From the NCBI GenBank assembly GCA_015661135.1, contig JACVXW010000126.1:1-9294 (forward strand): DNA of 9,294 bases, read 5' to 3'. The notes under the pieces were generated by a model. It had not been told where the DNA came from, did no database searches, and worked only from the letters and a program-made list of their open reading frames with translations. Position numbers and translations under genes: made by a program. This document shows, piece by piece, positions 1 to 7,613 of the stretch (positions are counted from its first letter, which is position 1; each line of letters starts with the position of its first letter). Source of the DNA: Chloroflexota bacterium (GTDB lineage Bacteria; Chloroflexota; Limnocylindria; Limnocylindrales; CSP1-4).

Positions 1-1
1 T

Positions 2-295
2 CTCGGCGCGTCGCCGCGTGGCTCGATCGCCCTCTATAGAGCCGGCCAGGCGCTCGCCGGCCTGCTCGGGCGCAACTACGTCCTGCCGGATGACGTGAAG
101 ACCCTGGCCGAACCCGCCCTCGCCCATCGCCTGATCATCAAGACGAGCTCGACCATCCACGACATCCATGCCGGCCAGGTCGTGGCCGAGCTGCTCGAAA
201 CCACACCGATCGAGGGAGTCACGCCGACAGGATCCGGCGGGCCCGCCGGCGGGCTGCGCGAGGTCGCCGCCCGAACCAGAGCCTCCGAGGCCTGA
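2..295 (+). CDS. MoxR-family AAA+ ATPase, C-terminal end (5' partial)
   Basis: Only the last 97 residues lie in the window; the frame is open from base 2 to the TGA at 293-295. The opening residues LGASPRGSIAL match the sensor-2 region of MoxR ATPases, whose arginine contacts ATP. They are followed by the lid helices and the typical NYVLPDDVKTLAEPALAHRL stretch. The Walker A and B motifs would lie upstream. MoxR proteins are cytoplasmic hexameric ATPases thought to act as chaperones for vWA-type partners, and the next gene encodes such a partner (DUF58) after a gap of about 31 bases, so co-transcription is likely. The last 30 or so residues are Gly/Ala/Arg rich and look like a disordered tail. 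The ATG at 95 is internal and not the start. Family call is secure from order and motif; the exact cellular client is unknown. Confidence 0.88.
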   Translation, partial: LGASPRGSIALYRAGQALAGLLGRNYVLPDDVKTLAEPALAHRLIIKTSSTIHDIHAGQVVAELLETTPIEGVTPTGSGGPAGGLREVAARTRASEA

Positions 296-326
296 GCGGC
301 CGCCGGGCGAGCGCGAGGCAACCGGG

Positions 327-1586
327 ATGCTGCGCCGGCTTCAGCTCCTGATCATCGGGTCGACCCTGATCGTGGCCGCCTTCTCGACCGGGTTGCCGTT
401 CCTGTTCTACCTGGTCTACCTGGCCATCCTTGTCGTCGGCGGTTCGTACGTCCTGACCCGCCTCGGCCTGTCCGACCTCGAAGCCGGCTACGCGGTCAAC
501 CAGCTGTCCGGCCATGTCGGCGATCGGTTGCGGGTCACGTACACCCTTCGCAATACGAGCCGCGTCCCCAAATTCTGGCTGGAAGTCCACAACCCGACCT
601 CGCTCCCCGCCGGGCTGCCTGGCCGGGCGCTCTCGCTAGGTGCGCACTCGGAACGGTCGTGGCTCGTCCGGACACCGCTGACCCGCCGCGGCCACTTCCG
701 CGTCGAGCCGCTCCAGATCCGGACCGGTGATCCGTTTGGGTTCTTCGAGTCATCGGCGGCCGTCGGGACCGGGGTGACGGTGGTGGTCTATCCCCGGATC
801 GAAGCGCTGCCGCTGTGGCGACTGCCGGCCGCGAGTGTTGACGGGAGCCATGCGATGCCGGAACGGACCCTCCAGGCCTCGCCGCTTGCGACGACCGTCC
901 GGCCGTGGGCTCCGGGCGATGCGTTCAACCGGATCCACTGGAAGTCCACGGCCCGACACGGGGAGATCCAGGTCAAGGAGTTCGAACTCGAGCAGACGGC
1001 GGACGCGTGGATCGTGCTGGACCTGGAGCGCTCCGCCCACGTGGGCCGCGGCGACGAATCAACCGTCGAGGTTGCGATCCGGGCCGCTGCCTCGATTGCG
1101 GACAGGGCGATCCAGGAGAACCGGGCGGTCGGCCTGACCGTCAACGCCCACCGCCTCGCCCAGCTGCCGCCGGACCGGGGCGGTCGCCAGCACCTCAAGA
1201 TCATGCAGCTCCTCGCCGCGGTGGACGGCGACGCGGGCTCCCCCCTGTCGGAGGCCCTCGTTGCGACCGTTCCGCGGATCCGCCGGGGCATGACGGCCGT
1301 GGTCATCACGCCGTCCCTCGATCGGGACTGGGTCCGCCCGCTTTCCGCGCTCCGGGCGCGCGGCGTCGGGTGCGTAGTCGTGAGCTTCGATGTCGCGGCA
1401 TTCGAACGCCATGCCCGGGATGAGGAGCTCCGTAACCTGGGGCTGCCGCCCGAGCCGGCCGACGCGGCCGCCGAATCCGCCCGCGCGAAGCGTGAGCGGG
1501 CCCTCCGCCACGCCCTGTCCGAGTTCGACGTGGCGGTCCACACGGTTGTGCCCGTCCGGCCGCTCAGGGAGGCCCTGGCCGGATGA
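327..1586 (+). CDS. DUF58 domain membrane protein (vWA-like, MoxR partner)
   Basis: This encodes a 419-residue protein. Two hydrophobic segments (about residues 5-20 and 23-44) anchor the N-terminus. A beta-rich region follows, then the DUF58 signature WAPGDAFNRIHWKSTAR at about 194-210. After it, a vWA-like fold begins with VLDLERS, where D232, E234 and S236 occupy the place of a DxSxS metal site in degenerate form. DUF58 proteins are usually encoded next to MoxR ATPases and transglutaminases, as here; the biochemical role is not established. I chose ATG 327 because the hydrophobic anchor starts right after it and GAGG at 315-318 lies about 8 bases upstream. The frame is open further up to 168, but that part overlaps the MoxR end and is Arg/Pro-rich shadow. 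The stop overlaps the next start as ATGA (1583-1586), implying translational coupling. Confidence 0.9.
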   Translation: MLRRLQLLIIGSTLIVAAFSTGLPFLFYLVYLAILVVGGSYVLTRLGLSDLEAGYAVNQLSGHVGDRLRVTYTLRNTSRVPKFWLEVHNPTSLPAGLPGRALSLGAHSERSWLVRTPLTRRGHFRVEPLQIRTGDPFGFFESSAAVGTGVTVVVYPRIEALPLWRLPAASVDGSHAMPERTLQASPLATTVRPWAPGDAFNRIHWKSTARHGEIQVKEFELEQTADAWIVLDLERSAHVGRGDESTVEVAIRAAASIADRAIQENRAVGLTVNAHRLAQLPPDRGGRQHLKIMQLLAAVDGDAGSPLSEALVATVPRIRRGMTAVVITPSLDRDWVRPLSALRARGVGCVVVSFDVAAFERHARDEELRNLGLPPEPADAAAESARAKRERALRHALSEFDVAVHTVVPVRPLREALAG

Positions 1587-3958
1587 CCGCGACAACCGCC
1601 ACGACCGGGACCTTCGCGACGGACGCGACCGGCGTCCGCCGGCTCCTCGCCGGGCCGGTCGAGGGCTGGCTGACACTGGTCGGCGTCGCCGTGCTGACGA
1701 TGGCCCTTGGCTCGTCCATCGACGATGCCCAGTGGGTCCGCGGCGTCGGCTCGCTCACGGACTTCCTGCCGATGATCGGCCTCGCGGGGGTCGTCGTGGG
1801 GTTCGCCGGGCCAAAGCTGGGCTGGGGCCGCTGGACGACCCATCTGCTCGGCGTGGCCTTCGCCGCGCTCCTCCTGCCGATCCTCGCCGGGGGGATCGTC
1901 CTCGGCGAAACCGTCACCGGCTGGACGCCGGCCGCGCTCGCTGCCCGCTATCGCGAATCGGCTGAGGTCGTGTACCGGGTCTGGCTGGAGCTCGGATGGG
2001 AGGGTCGGCCGGTCACGCGCGAGTACGGGCACTACTTCATCGCCCTGGGCGCCATCGTCTGGGCCGCCGGCCAGTTTGCGGCCTACACCGTGTTCGGTCA
2101 TCGGCGAGCCCTCGACGCGGTCATCGTGACCGGCCTCCTCCTGCTCGGGAACATGGCCCTGACCCAGAACGACCAGCTGGAGCTGATGGTCCTCTTCTCG
2201 CTGGCCGCGCTCGTCCTCCTGACCCGCTCGCACGCGTTTGACGAGCGCGTGACCTGGCTGCGTCGTCGAATTGGCGATCCGGCGATCGTGACCAGCCTCC
2301 ACCTCAGGGGCGGGGCGATCTTCATCAGCGCTGCCGTCCTCGGGTCACTCCTCCTGACGGCCACGGCCTCCTCTGCGCCGCTCCAGGGCCTCTGGCGAGA
2401 CCTGCCGGGGAGCCTGGTGAGCCTCTCGCAGTGGCTCCAGCGCTACGTCCCGCTGGGCGGTGCCTCACGCAACCCGGGCCTCGTGGCCTTCGGTGAGAAC
2501 TCGGCGATCATCGGGTTCTGGTCGTCCAACGACGATGTCGCGTTCCGGGCGAAACTGGCGGTGACCGAGACCGAGTCCTTCTACTGGCGGGTCGCCAGCT
2601 ACGCCGACTTCGAGTTCATCGCATGGAGCTGGGGCGCCACGGCAGCGGTGGATCGCGGTGCCGGCGAGGACCTGCTCACCGGCCTCGAGGATGACGGCAC
2701 GGTTCAGCCGGGCCGGCGCGAGGTCAGCGTGGAGGTCATGCCGGACACCTTCACCTCCAGCCTCGTCGTGAGTCCGGCGACGATTCGACGGATCAACCAG
2801 GCGGCCACGGTCCGGGCAACCGGTCCGGGACGCTGGTTCGCGGCCGTCGAGGCGCCGGGCGCGGATGCCTACACCGTGACCGCCCTCGTGCCGGTCTACG
2901 GCGACGTGCCGGGTGGGATCACCGCGAACCGCCTCCGCGTCGCGAGTCGCGAGTACGACGCCGATGTCCGGCGCCTCTACATGCCCGTTCCCGCCGATTC
3001 CATCGGCCCCGAGGCCCTGGCCCTGCTTCGGGAGATCCGGGCGCTGAGCCCGGCGGACAACCCGTACGACCTCGCCCTGACGATGCAGGACTATCTGCGG
3101 GACCCCGACAACTTCAGCTATGACACGGATGTCCAGGCCGAGGCGCAGGCGAAGTGCGAGGGCCTGTCCAGCGTGGAGTGCTTCGCCCGGATCCGGGCGG
3201 GCTACTGCCAGTACTACGCGAGCACGATGGCAATCCTGCTTCGGGGGGCCGGCATCCCCACCCGCCTGGCGCAGGGCTACCTGCCGGGGGAGCGTGGAGG
3301 CGACGGCACCGAGGTCGTCCGCAACTCGGCCGCCCACGCCTGGGTGGAGGTCTTCTTCCCGGGCTACGGCTGGGTCGACTTCGATCCCACGGGCGGTGAC
3401 GTGGCCGAGTTGGCGCCGCTGCCGTCGGGCGCCCCGGCATCGCCGACGCCACGGCCGTCCTTCAACCTGGTGACAGACCGGCCGGGGTTCAGCGAGGGCA
3501 CGGAACCGAGCCGATCTCCGGGCACCACAGGACCCGGAGGCGGGACGACCGGCGGCTCATTGGCGGGGCCGTTCATCGCAATCGGCGCCCTCCTGGTTGT
3601 CGGAGTGGTCGCCCTCGGATTCATCGCCTGGCGGCGCGGGCCGCGACCGATTCATCCCACCACGGCATGGGGGTCCATCGGCAGGCTCGCCGCGCGCTTC
3701 GGCCTGGGCCCGCGCGCCTCGCAGACCGTCTACGAGTACGCCGGTGCCCTCGGCGATGCGATGCCGCTGGTTCGCCCCGAGCTGCGGACCGTCGCCCACG
3801 CCAAGGTGGAGATCGCCTATGGACGTCGGGATCTGGATCCCGATCGCCTTCGGGCGGTCGCCGAGGCCCATCGACGGCTCCGGCTGGCCCTCCTCCGGCT
3901 GGGGCTTCGCGGTGGCCTGGGGAGTGGCTGGCGAAGGCCGCGGCGCCGCGGGAAGTAG
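1583..3958 (+). CDS. Membrane-anchored transglutaminase-like protein (TgpA type)
   Basis: This is a 791-residue protein with the TgpA layout. About seven hydrophobic segments lie in residues 28-263. A long extracytoplasmic region follows, with a transglutaminase core at about 515-605, a Pro/Thr/Gly-rich linker (about 610-657), a further membrane segment (about 660-682), and a cytoplasmic tail resembling DUF4129. The papain-like triad is visible: C542 in GYCQYYASTMA, H585 in AHAWVEVFF and D601 in WVDFDPT. The family can cross-link or hydrolyse Gln/Lys side chains, or act as a peptidase; the substrate cannot be told from sequence. Two more cysteines, C525 and C533, lie just before the catalytic one and could form a disulfide outside the membrane. 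ATG 1583 overlaps the DUF58 stop, and AGGGAGG at 1566-1572 is a fair ribosome site. It is the last gene of the operon; no clear terminator hairpin is seen in the 55 bases before the convergent gene. Confidence 0.92.
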   Translation: MTATTATTGTFATDATGVRRLLAGPVEGWLTLVGVAVLTMALGSSIDDAQWVRGVGSLTDFLPMIGLAGVVVGFAGPKLGWGRWTTHLLGVAFAALLLPILAGGIVLGETVTGWTPAALAARYRESAEVVYRVWLELGWEGRPVTREYGHYFIALGAIVWAAGQFAAYTVFGHRRALDAVIVTGLLLLGNMALTQNDQLELMVLFSLAALVLLTRSHAFDERVTWLRRRIGDPAIVTSLHLRGGAIFISAAVLGSLLLTATASSAPLQGLWRDLPGSLVSLSQWLQRYVPLGGASRNPGLVAFGENSAIIGFWSSNDDVAFRAKLAVTETESFYWRVASYADFEFIAWSWGATAAVDRGAGEDLLTGLEDDGTVQPGRREVSVEVMPDTFTSSLVVSPATIRRINQAATVRATGPGRWFAAVEAPGADAYTVTALVPVYGDVPGGITANRLRVASREYDADVRRLYMPVPADSIGPEALALLREIRALSPADNPYDLALTMQDYLRDPDNFSYDTDVQAEAQAKCEGLSSVECFARIRAGYCQYYASTMAILLRGAGIPTRLAQGYLPGERGGDGTEVVRNSAAHAWVEVFFPGYGWVDFDPTGGDVAELAPLPSGAPASPTPRPSFNLVTDRPGFSEGTEPSRSPGTTGPGGGTTGGSLAGPFIAIGALLVVGVVALGFIAWRRGPRPIHPTTAWGSIGRLAARFGLGPRASQTVYEYAGALGDAMPLVRPELRTVAHAKVEIAYGRRDLDPDRLRAVAEAHRRLRLALLRLGLRGGLGSGWRRPRRRGK

Positions 3959-4013
3959 TCGGGCCGGGGCGTCACCACGGCTGTCAGCGCGACTTGATGC
4001 CGAGACCGCGAAC

Positions 4014-4751
4014 CTAGAGTGCGCCGGTCCGGCCCCGGTCCGGCGGTCCCGGGATGCCTGACTCCGATTCGAGCGGAGCGAGGTGGTCGACGAGGTTGTG
4101 GGCGCGCAGGCGCGGGCGCCCCGCCCGGATCTCGACGACGGAGATACCGGCCAGCGCGAACGGGAACGACCAGAAGCGCTCGAGCGGGAGGTCCAGCAGG
4201 GCGAGGAGCGCGATCTTGGAGGCGCCGTCGTGACCGACGACGATGGACCATGGGGCGCTCGAACCGGGGTCGCCGTAGCCGAGGACGTGGGACCGTGGGC
4301 CGGGATCCGGGCGCGCGGCCTCGGCACCCTGACCGCCGAGCGCGTCCAGCAACCGGACGAGCGCCGCCCGAACCCGCGCGTCAACCTCGGGGAGCGATTC
4401 GCCGCCGGGAGCCCACCAGCGGAGCGGGTCGAGTCGCCAGCCGGCGATGACCTCCGGCCAGCGAGCAAGGACCTCGGCCGTGGGCAGGCCTTCCCAGTCG
4501 CCCTGGCCGATCTCCAGGAAGCCGGGATCCGCCCGGCGTGGCACGGCGGTGCCGGAGCCGTCCGGGCCTGCAAGGCTCGCCCCGATGAGCGTCGCCATTA
4601 CCGGCAGGGCCGGCGACCGCGTTGACCGCGCCAGCCGGTCCGCTGCCAGGGCTGCCTGGCGTCGCCCGATCGGGGAGAGCGGGGGATCGCCCTGTCCCTG
4701 GAAGCGGCCCTCCGGGATCCAGGTTGACTCGCCGTGGCGGACCAGGACCAC
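4014..4751 (-). CDS. Histidine phosphatase superfamily protein (PGM-like), possible phosphoserine phosphatase
   Basis: This encodes 245 residues of the phosphoglycerate-mutase-like fold. The catalytic LVRHGES gives R5 and H6. GRFQGQGD (15-22) matches the usual substrate-side motif, E80 in EIGQGDWEG the acid, GGES (117-120) another conserved turn, and H174 in VVGHDG the second histidine. The expected SPLxRAxxTA motif between helix 1 and E80 is not present (residues 42-78). This removes a phosphate-binding arginine and may mean divergence or an in-frame deletion. It lies downstream of serA on the same strand. That context suggests a metal-independent phosphoserine phosphatase, a role known for some members, but cobalamin or sugar-phosphate phosphatase is possible. 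The start is uncertain. GTG 4751 sits directly before strand 1 but has no evident ribosome site and leaves an 80-base gap. The frame stays open upstream with no ATG, and a CTG at 4835 would overlap the serA stop. Confidence 0.82.
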   Translation of the reverse strand: MVLVRHGESTWIPEGRFQGQGDPPLSPIGRRQAALAADRLARSTRSPALPVMATLIGASLAGPDGSGTAVPRRADPGFLEIGQGDWEGLPTAEVLARWPEVIAGWRLDPLRWWAPGGESLPEVDARVRAALVRLLDALGGQGAEAARPDPGPRSHVLGYGDPGSSAPWSIVVGHDGASKIALLALLDLPLERFWSFPFALAGISVVEIRAGRPRLRAHNLVDHLAPLESESGIPGPPDRGRTGAL

Positions 4752-4831
4752 CGTGGCGTCGAGGCCGGGCGGGACAAGGTTTCGGGCCGCGACGCCGCCG
4801 GACGCCGGGCGGCGGGATTGCGCTGGCTCGT

Positions 4832-6415
4832 TCAGCGGTCGCCGCCCAGTCGAATCGTCCAGAGGTCGATGAGGGCCTCGTGATCCATGATCGCCCGGGC
4901 AACCTCGTCCGGTACGTCGTCGTCCAGGGCGAGGATCATCAGCGCGTCCTCGCGGGGCGCCGACCGGGCGAGATGCATGGCGCTGATGTTGACGTCGGCC
5001 GCCCCGAGCGTGCCGCCGATCCGGCCGATCGTCCCGGGCCGATCGCGGTGATGGGTGATGAGCATCACGTCAGACGGCGCCATGTCCAGGCGGTAGTCGT
5101 TGAGGCGAACGAGCCGCGGCTCACCGTTCGCCACCGTCCCGCCAACTGCAACGTGCCGTCCGTCGACCTCGCCGGACACCGTGACGAGGGCGCTGAACGA
5201 TCCGGCGTCGGGTGTCTTTCGCTCCACGACGGTGATTCCCCGCGCCTTTGCGAGGAGGCCGGCGTTGACCAGGTTGACGCGTTCCGTGGTCACCGCCTCG
5301 AGGAGGCCGCGAAGAACGGCCGCGGTGATCGGTGCGGCGTCGTGGTCGGCGGGCTCGCCGGCGACCTCCAGCGTCAGCGTGCGCACCCCAGCCCGGGCGA
5401 ACTGGGCGAAGAACCGCCCGAGGATCTCGGCCAGCGGCAGGTACGGCCCGATTGCCGCTGCAGCCTCCGGGCCGAGCAGCGGCGCATTGACGGCGTAGCG
5501 GGCGCTCCGACCGGCAAGGACCTCGAGCACCTGGTCCGCGACCTCCTCCGCCACGGCGACCTGGGCCTCGGCCGTGGAGGCGCCCAGGTGCGGCGTCAGG
5601 ACCGTGTTCGGCGCGTCGAGGAGCGGGGAGCCGACGGGCGGCTCCGCATCGAAGACGTCGATGCCGGCCCCGCCGAGGTGCCCGGATCGGAGGCCGTCGG
5701 CGACGGCGGCCTCATCCACGATTCCACCGCGCGCCACATTCAGGACGAAAGAGCCGCGCCTCAGCTTCGCGATGGCGGCTGTCCCGATCAGCCCGCGCGT
5801 CGCCCGCGTCAGCGGTACGTGCACGGTGATGGCGTGAGACCGGGCGAGGAGGGCGTCCATGTCCACGAGGTCCACGCCGTGGAGGGCCGCCTGCTCGGTG
5901 GTCACGTACGGGTCCACGCCGAGGATCGTCATCTCGAGGGCCCGGGCACGGTCCGCGATGGCCATCCCGATCTTGCCGAGGCCCACGATGCCGAGCGTCC
6001 GGCCGCGCAGCTCGACACCCTGGAACTGTGCCCGCTTCCACTCGCCGCGCCGGACCGAGGCATCAGCCGGGGCGATCCGGCGAGCGATGGCCAGCAGGAG
6101 GGCAATGGTGTGCTCGGCGGCCGCGATCGTGTTGCCGGTCGGGGCATTGACGACGGTGATCCCGGCCCGCGTCGCGGCGTCGAGGTCCACGTTGTCCACG
6201 CCGACCCCGGCCCGTCCCACGACCTGGAGGCGTGATCCGGCCGCGATCAGGGCCGCGTCCACCTGGACCTGACTGCGGACGACGAGCGCGTCGTACTCGC
6301 CGATGATCGCCCGCAGCTCAGCGGCAGACAGCCCGGGGCGCTCGTCCACCGCGTGGACCGCGCGGAGCCGGGCGACGCCCTCCTGGGCGAGCGCTTCCGC
6401 GACGAGGACCCTCAT
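4832..6415 (-). CDS. serA: D-3-phosphoglycerate dehydrogenase
   Basis: This enzyme oxidises 3-phosphoglycerate to 3-phosphohydroxypyruvate with NAD+, the first step of serine synthesis in the cytoplasm. The 527-residue length is typical of the long SerA form. The substrate-binding domain is split around a Rossmann domain with GLGKIG at 145-150 and D168 as the likely NAD-ribose-binding acid. The catalytic set is complete: R229 in NVARGG, E258 in DAEPP and H276 in TPHLGAST. An allosteric-substrate-binding (ASB) domain follows at about 310-440. The C-terminal ACT domain at about 450-527 contains HHRDRPGTIGRIGGTL and suggests serine feedback control. ATG 6415 is fixed by the N-terminal strand MRVLVAEAL and overlaps the aminotransferase stop as ATGA, so the two are translationally coupled. 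The same frame stays open upstream to 7390, but that part is Arg/Gly-rich antisense-like text inside the aminotransferase gene and is not part of SerA. No defects are seen. Confidence 0.96.
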   Translation of the reverse strand: MRVLVAEALAQEGVARLRAVHAVDERPGLSAAELRAIIGEYDALVVRSQVQVDAALIAAGSRLQVVGRAGVGVDNVDLDAATRAGITVVNAPTGNTIAAAEHTIALLLAIARRIAPADASVRRGEWKRAQFQGVELRGRTLGIVGLGKIGMAIADRARALEMTILGVDPYVTTEQAALHGVDLVDMDALLARSHAITVHVPLTRATRGLIGTAAIAKLRRGSFVLNVARGGIVDEAAVADGLRSGHLGGAGIDVFDAEPPVGSPLLDAPNTVLTPHLGASTAEAQVAVAEEVADQVLEVLAGRSARYAVNAPLLGPEAAAAIGPYLPLAEILGRFFAQFARAGVRTLTLEVAGEPADHDAAPITAAVLRGLLEAVTTERVNLVNAGLLAKARGITVVERKTPDAGSFSALVTVSGEVDGRHVAVGGTVANGEPRLVRLNDYRLDMAPSDVMLITHHRDRPGTIGRIGGTLGAADVNISAMHLARSAPREDALMILALDDDVPDEVARAIMDHEALIDLWTIRLGGDR

Positions 6416-7484
6416 GCCCCGACTCTTGCCGCCGCGCGTCCCGTGGCGGCGCGGATCGTGGCCACCTGGGCGGCACTGACGCCGGCTCCGACCTGCACCG
6501 CTCGTCCGAACGAGACCGAGACGGCCTCGAGGGTCGCGATCGCACCGAGGATCTCGTCCGTCGTCACCGACCCGAGGTGGCCCACCCGGAAGACCTGTCC
6601 GGTGAGCTTGCCTTGCCCGCCGGCGAGGACGACCCCGCGGCGCTTGACCTCGCCGTTGAACGCCTTCCAGTCCAGGCCGTCCGGGATCCGCGCCGCGGTC
6701 ACCGTCTTTGAGCGGGACGGCGGATCCGCGAACAGCTCGAAGCCGAGTGCCCCCAGGCCGGCTTGCGTGGCGTCCGCGCAGGTCTCGTGGCGATCGAAAA
6801 CGTTCTCGGCCCCCTCGGCCGCCATGAGCCGGAGGCCCTCGTCCACCTGGTAGACCACGGCGATCGCCGGCGTCCACGGCGTCTCGCCGCCGCGCGAGCT
6901 GTCGCGGTGCTTGCGGAGGTCGAGGTAGAAGCGCGGCATGCGGGCGGTCTCCATCGCCGCCCAGGCGCGATCCGAGGCGGCGACCATGGCCAGGCCCGGG
7001 GCGGCCATCCACGCCTTCTGCGAGCCCGTTACCACGACGTCGCAGCCCCAGGCATCCATCTCGAACGGCACGGCCCCCAGGGCCGAGACGCTGTCCACGA
7101 GGATGAGCGCGTCGGGGGCCTCCGCCCGGACGGCGGCGGCGAGGTCGGCGATCGGGTTCATGACCGCGGTGGATGTCTCGTTGTGGGTCAGCAGGACGGC
7201 CCGGTAGTCCCCGCCGCGGAGCCGCTCGCGGACTTCGTCCGGCCGGGCCGCGTAGCCCCATTCGGCGTTCACCCGGTCCACGCTCGCCCCGTAGACCTCG
7301 GCGATCTTCGCGAACCCTCGCCGGTCGTTCCGAAGTACGGCCGCATGCCGGCCTGGATCCGGGCGAGCATCGCCGCGAACTCCGGCCCACGGTGGTTGAT
7401 CATCTGGCGCGCCCCTGCCTCGCGAACGGTCGGCGGGAGCGAGGTGGGACCGGGGATGCGCAGATTGGGCTCAAAGCGGCTCAC
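6412..7484 (-). pseudogene. Class V PLP aminotransferase (serine/alanine-glyoxylate type), internal deletion with frameshift
   Basis: Both ends of a SPT/AGXT-type aminotransferase are recognisable but in different frames. The N-terminal part starts at GTG 7484 and contains IPGPTSLPPTVREAG and NHRGPEF. It runs to YFGTTGE near 7315, then reads into nonsense and stops at 7269. The C-terminal part resumes in another frame near 7316 with FAKIAEVYGASVDRVNAEWG and runs to the TGA at 6412-6414. It contains the PLP lysine in VTGSQKAWM (codon 7015-7017) and the RVGHLGSV substrate loop. Compared with the family's usual spacing, about 40 residues are missing at the junction, including the SGTGALEA-like loop that holds the PLP phosphate. 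The encoded enzyme would be inactive as written. Family members transaminate serine, alanine, glyoxylate or, in some bacteria, phosphohydroxypyruvate. Overlap with serA favours a SerC-like role. A sequencing or assembly error is a real alternative to true decay, since the rest of the gene is well preserved. Confidence 0.85.
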
Positions 7485-7490
7485 GGGAGG

Positions 7491-7495
7491 TCTCC
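7491..7495 (-). promoter_or_regulatory. Ribosome binding site of the aminotransferase gene
   Basis: On the minus strand GGAGA occurs 6 bases before GTG 7484. It decides that start over codons further up in the same open frame (which reaches 7574), because the conserved N-terminal text (RIPGPTSLPPTV) begins only a few residues after this GTG. Confidence 0.6.
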
Positions 7496-7503
7496 AGGAC
7501 GGT

Positions 7504-7528
7504 GTGCGAGGTAGGCCGATGGTCGCAC
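7504..7528. repeat. Short inverted repeat in the divergent intergenic region
   Basis: GTGCGA (7504-7509) and TCGCAC (7523-7528) form a perfect 6-base inverted repeat around a 13-base centre. It lies between the divergent aminotransferase and C39-like genes (gap 7485-7613). It could be an operator or a weak hairpin in the aminotransferase leader, but repeats this short arise by chance in GC-rich DNA. I see no convincing -35/-10 pair, T-box or known riboswitch in the gap. Confidence 0.25.
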
Positions 7529-7613
7529 GAGACGGCGACGCGTGCAGCCGGATGGCCGGCCCGCCCCCGTCCACCGTTGCATCATTGGGCGCTCACGCGT
7601 CGAGACACGGACC

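Noticed and set aside
168..326. N-terminal extension of the DUF58 gene to the ATG at 168
   Set aside because: It overlaps the MoxR end, reads as Pro/Arg-rich shadow, and precedes the hydrophobic anchor that normally starts the protein.
788..2302. Long minus-strand open frame (504 codons) opposite the DUF58 and transglutaminase genes
   Set aside because: It is antisense to two confident genes; composition is Arg/Ser/Asp/His-rich without family motifs.
3959..4013. Possible terminator between the transglutaminase and phosphatase genes
   Set aside because: Only 3-4 base complementary stretches and no T-run on either strand; not enough to call a hairpin terminator.
4622..6235. Long plus-strand open frame (537 codons) opposite serA
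   Set aside because: It is antisense to a strongly conserved serA, has low-complexity Arg/Asp/Gly composition and no recognisable domain; long antisense frames are expected at this GC content.
6416..7390. Upstream extension of the serA frame to 7390 (would give an 852-residue protein)
   Set aside because: The extension is Arg/Gly/Pro-rich text overlapping the aminotransferase gene in another frame; SerA family length and the ATGA overlap fix the start at 6415.
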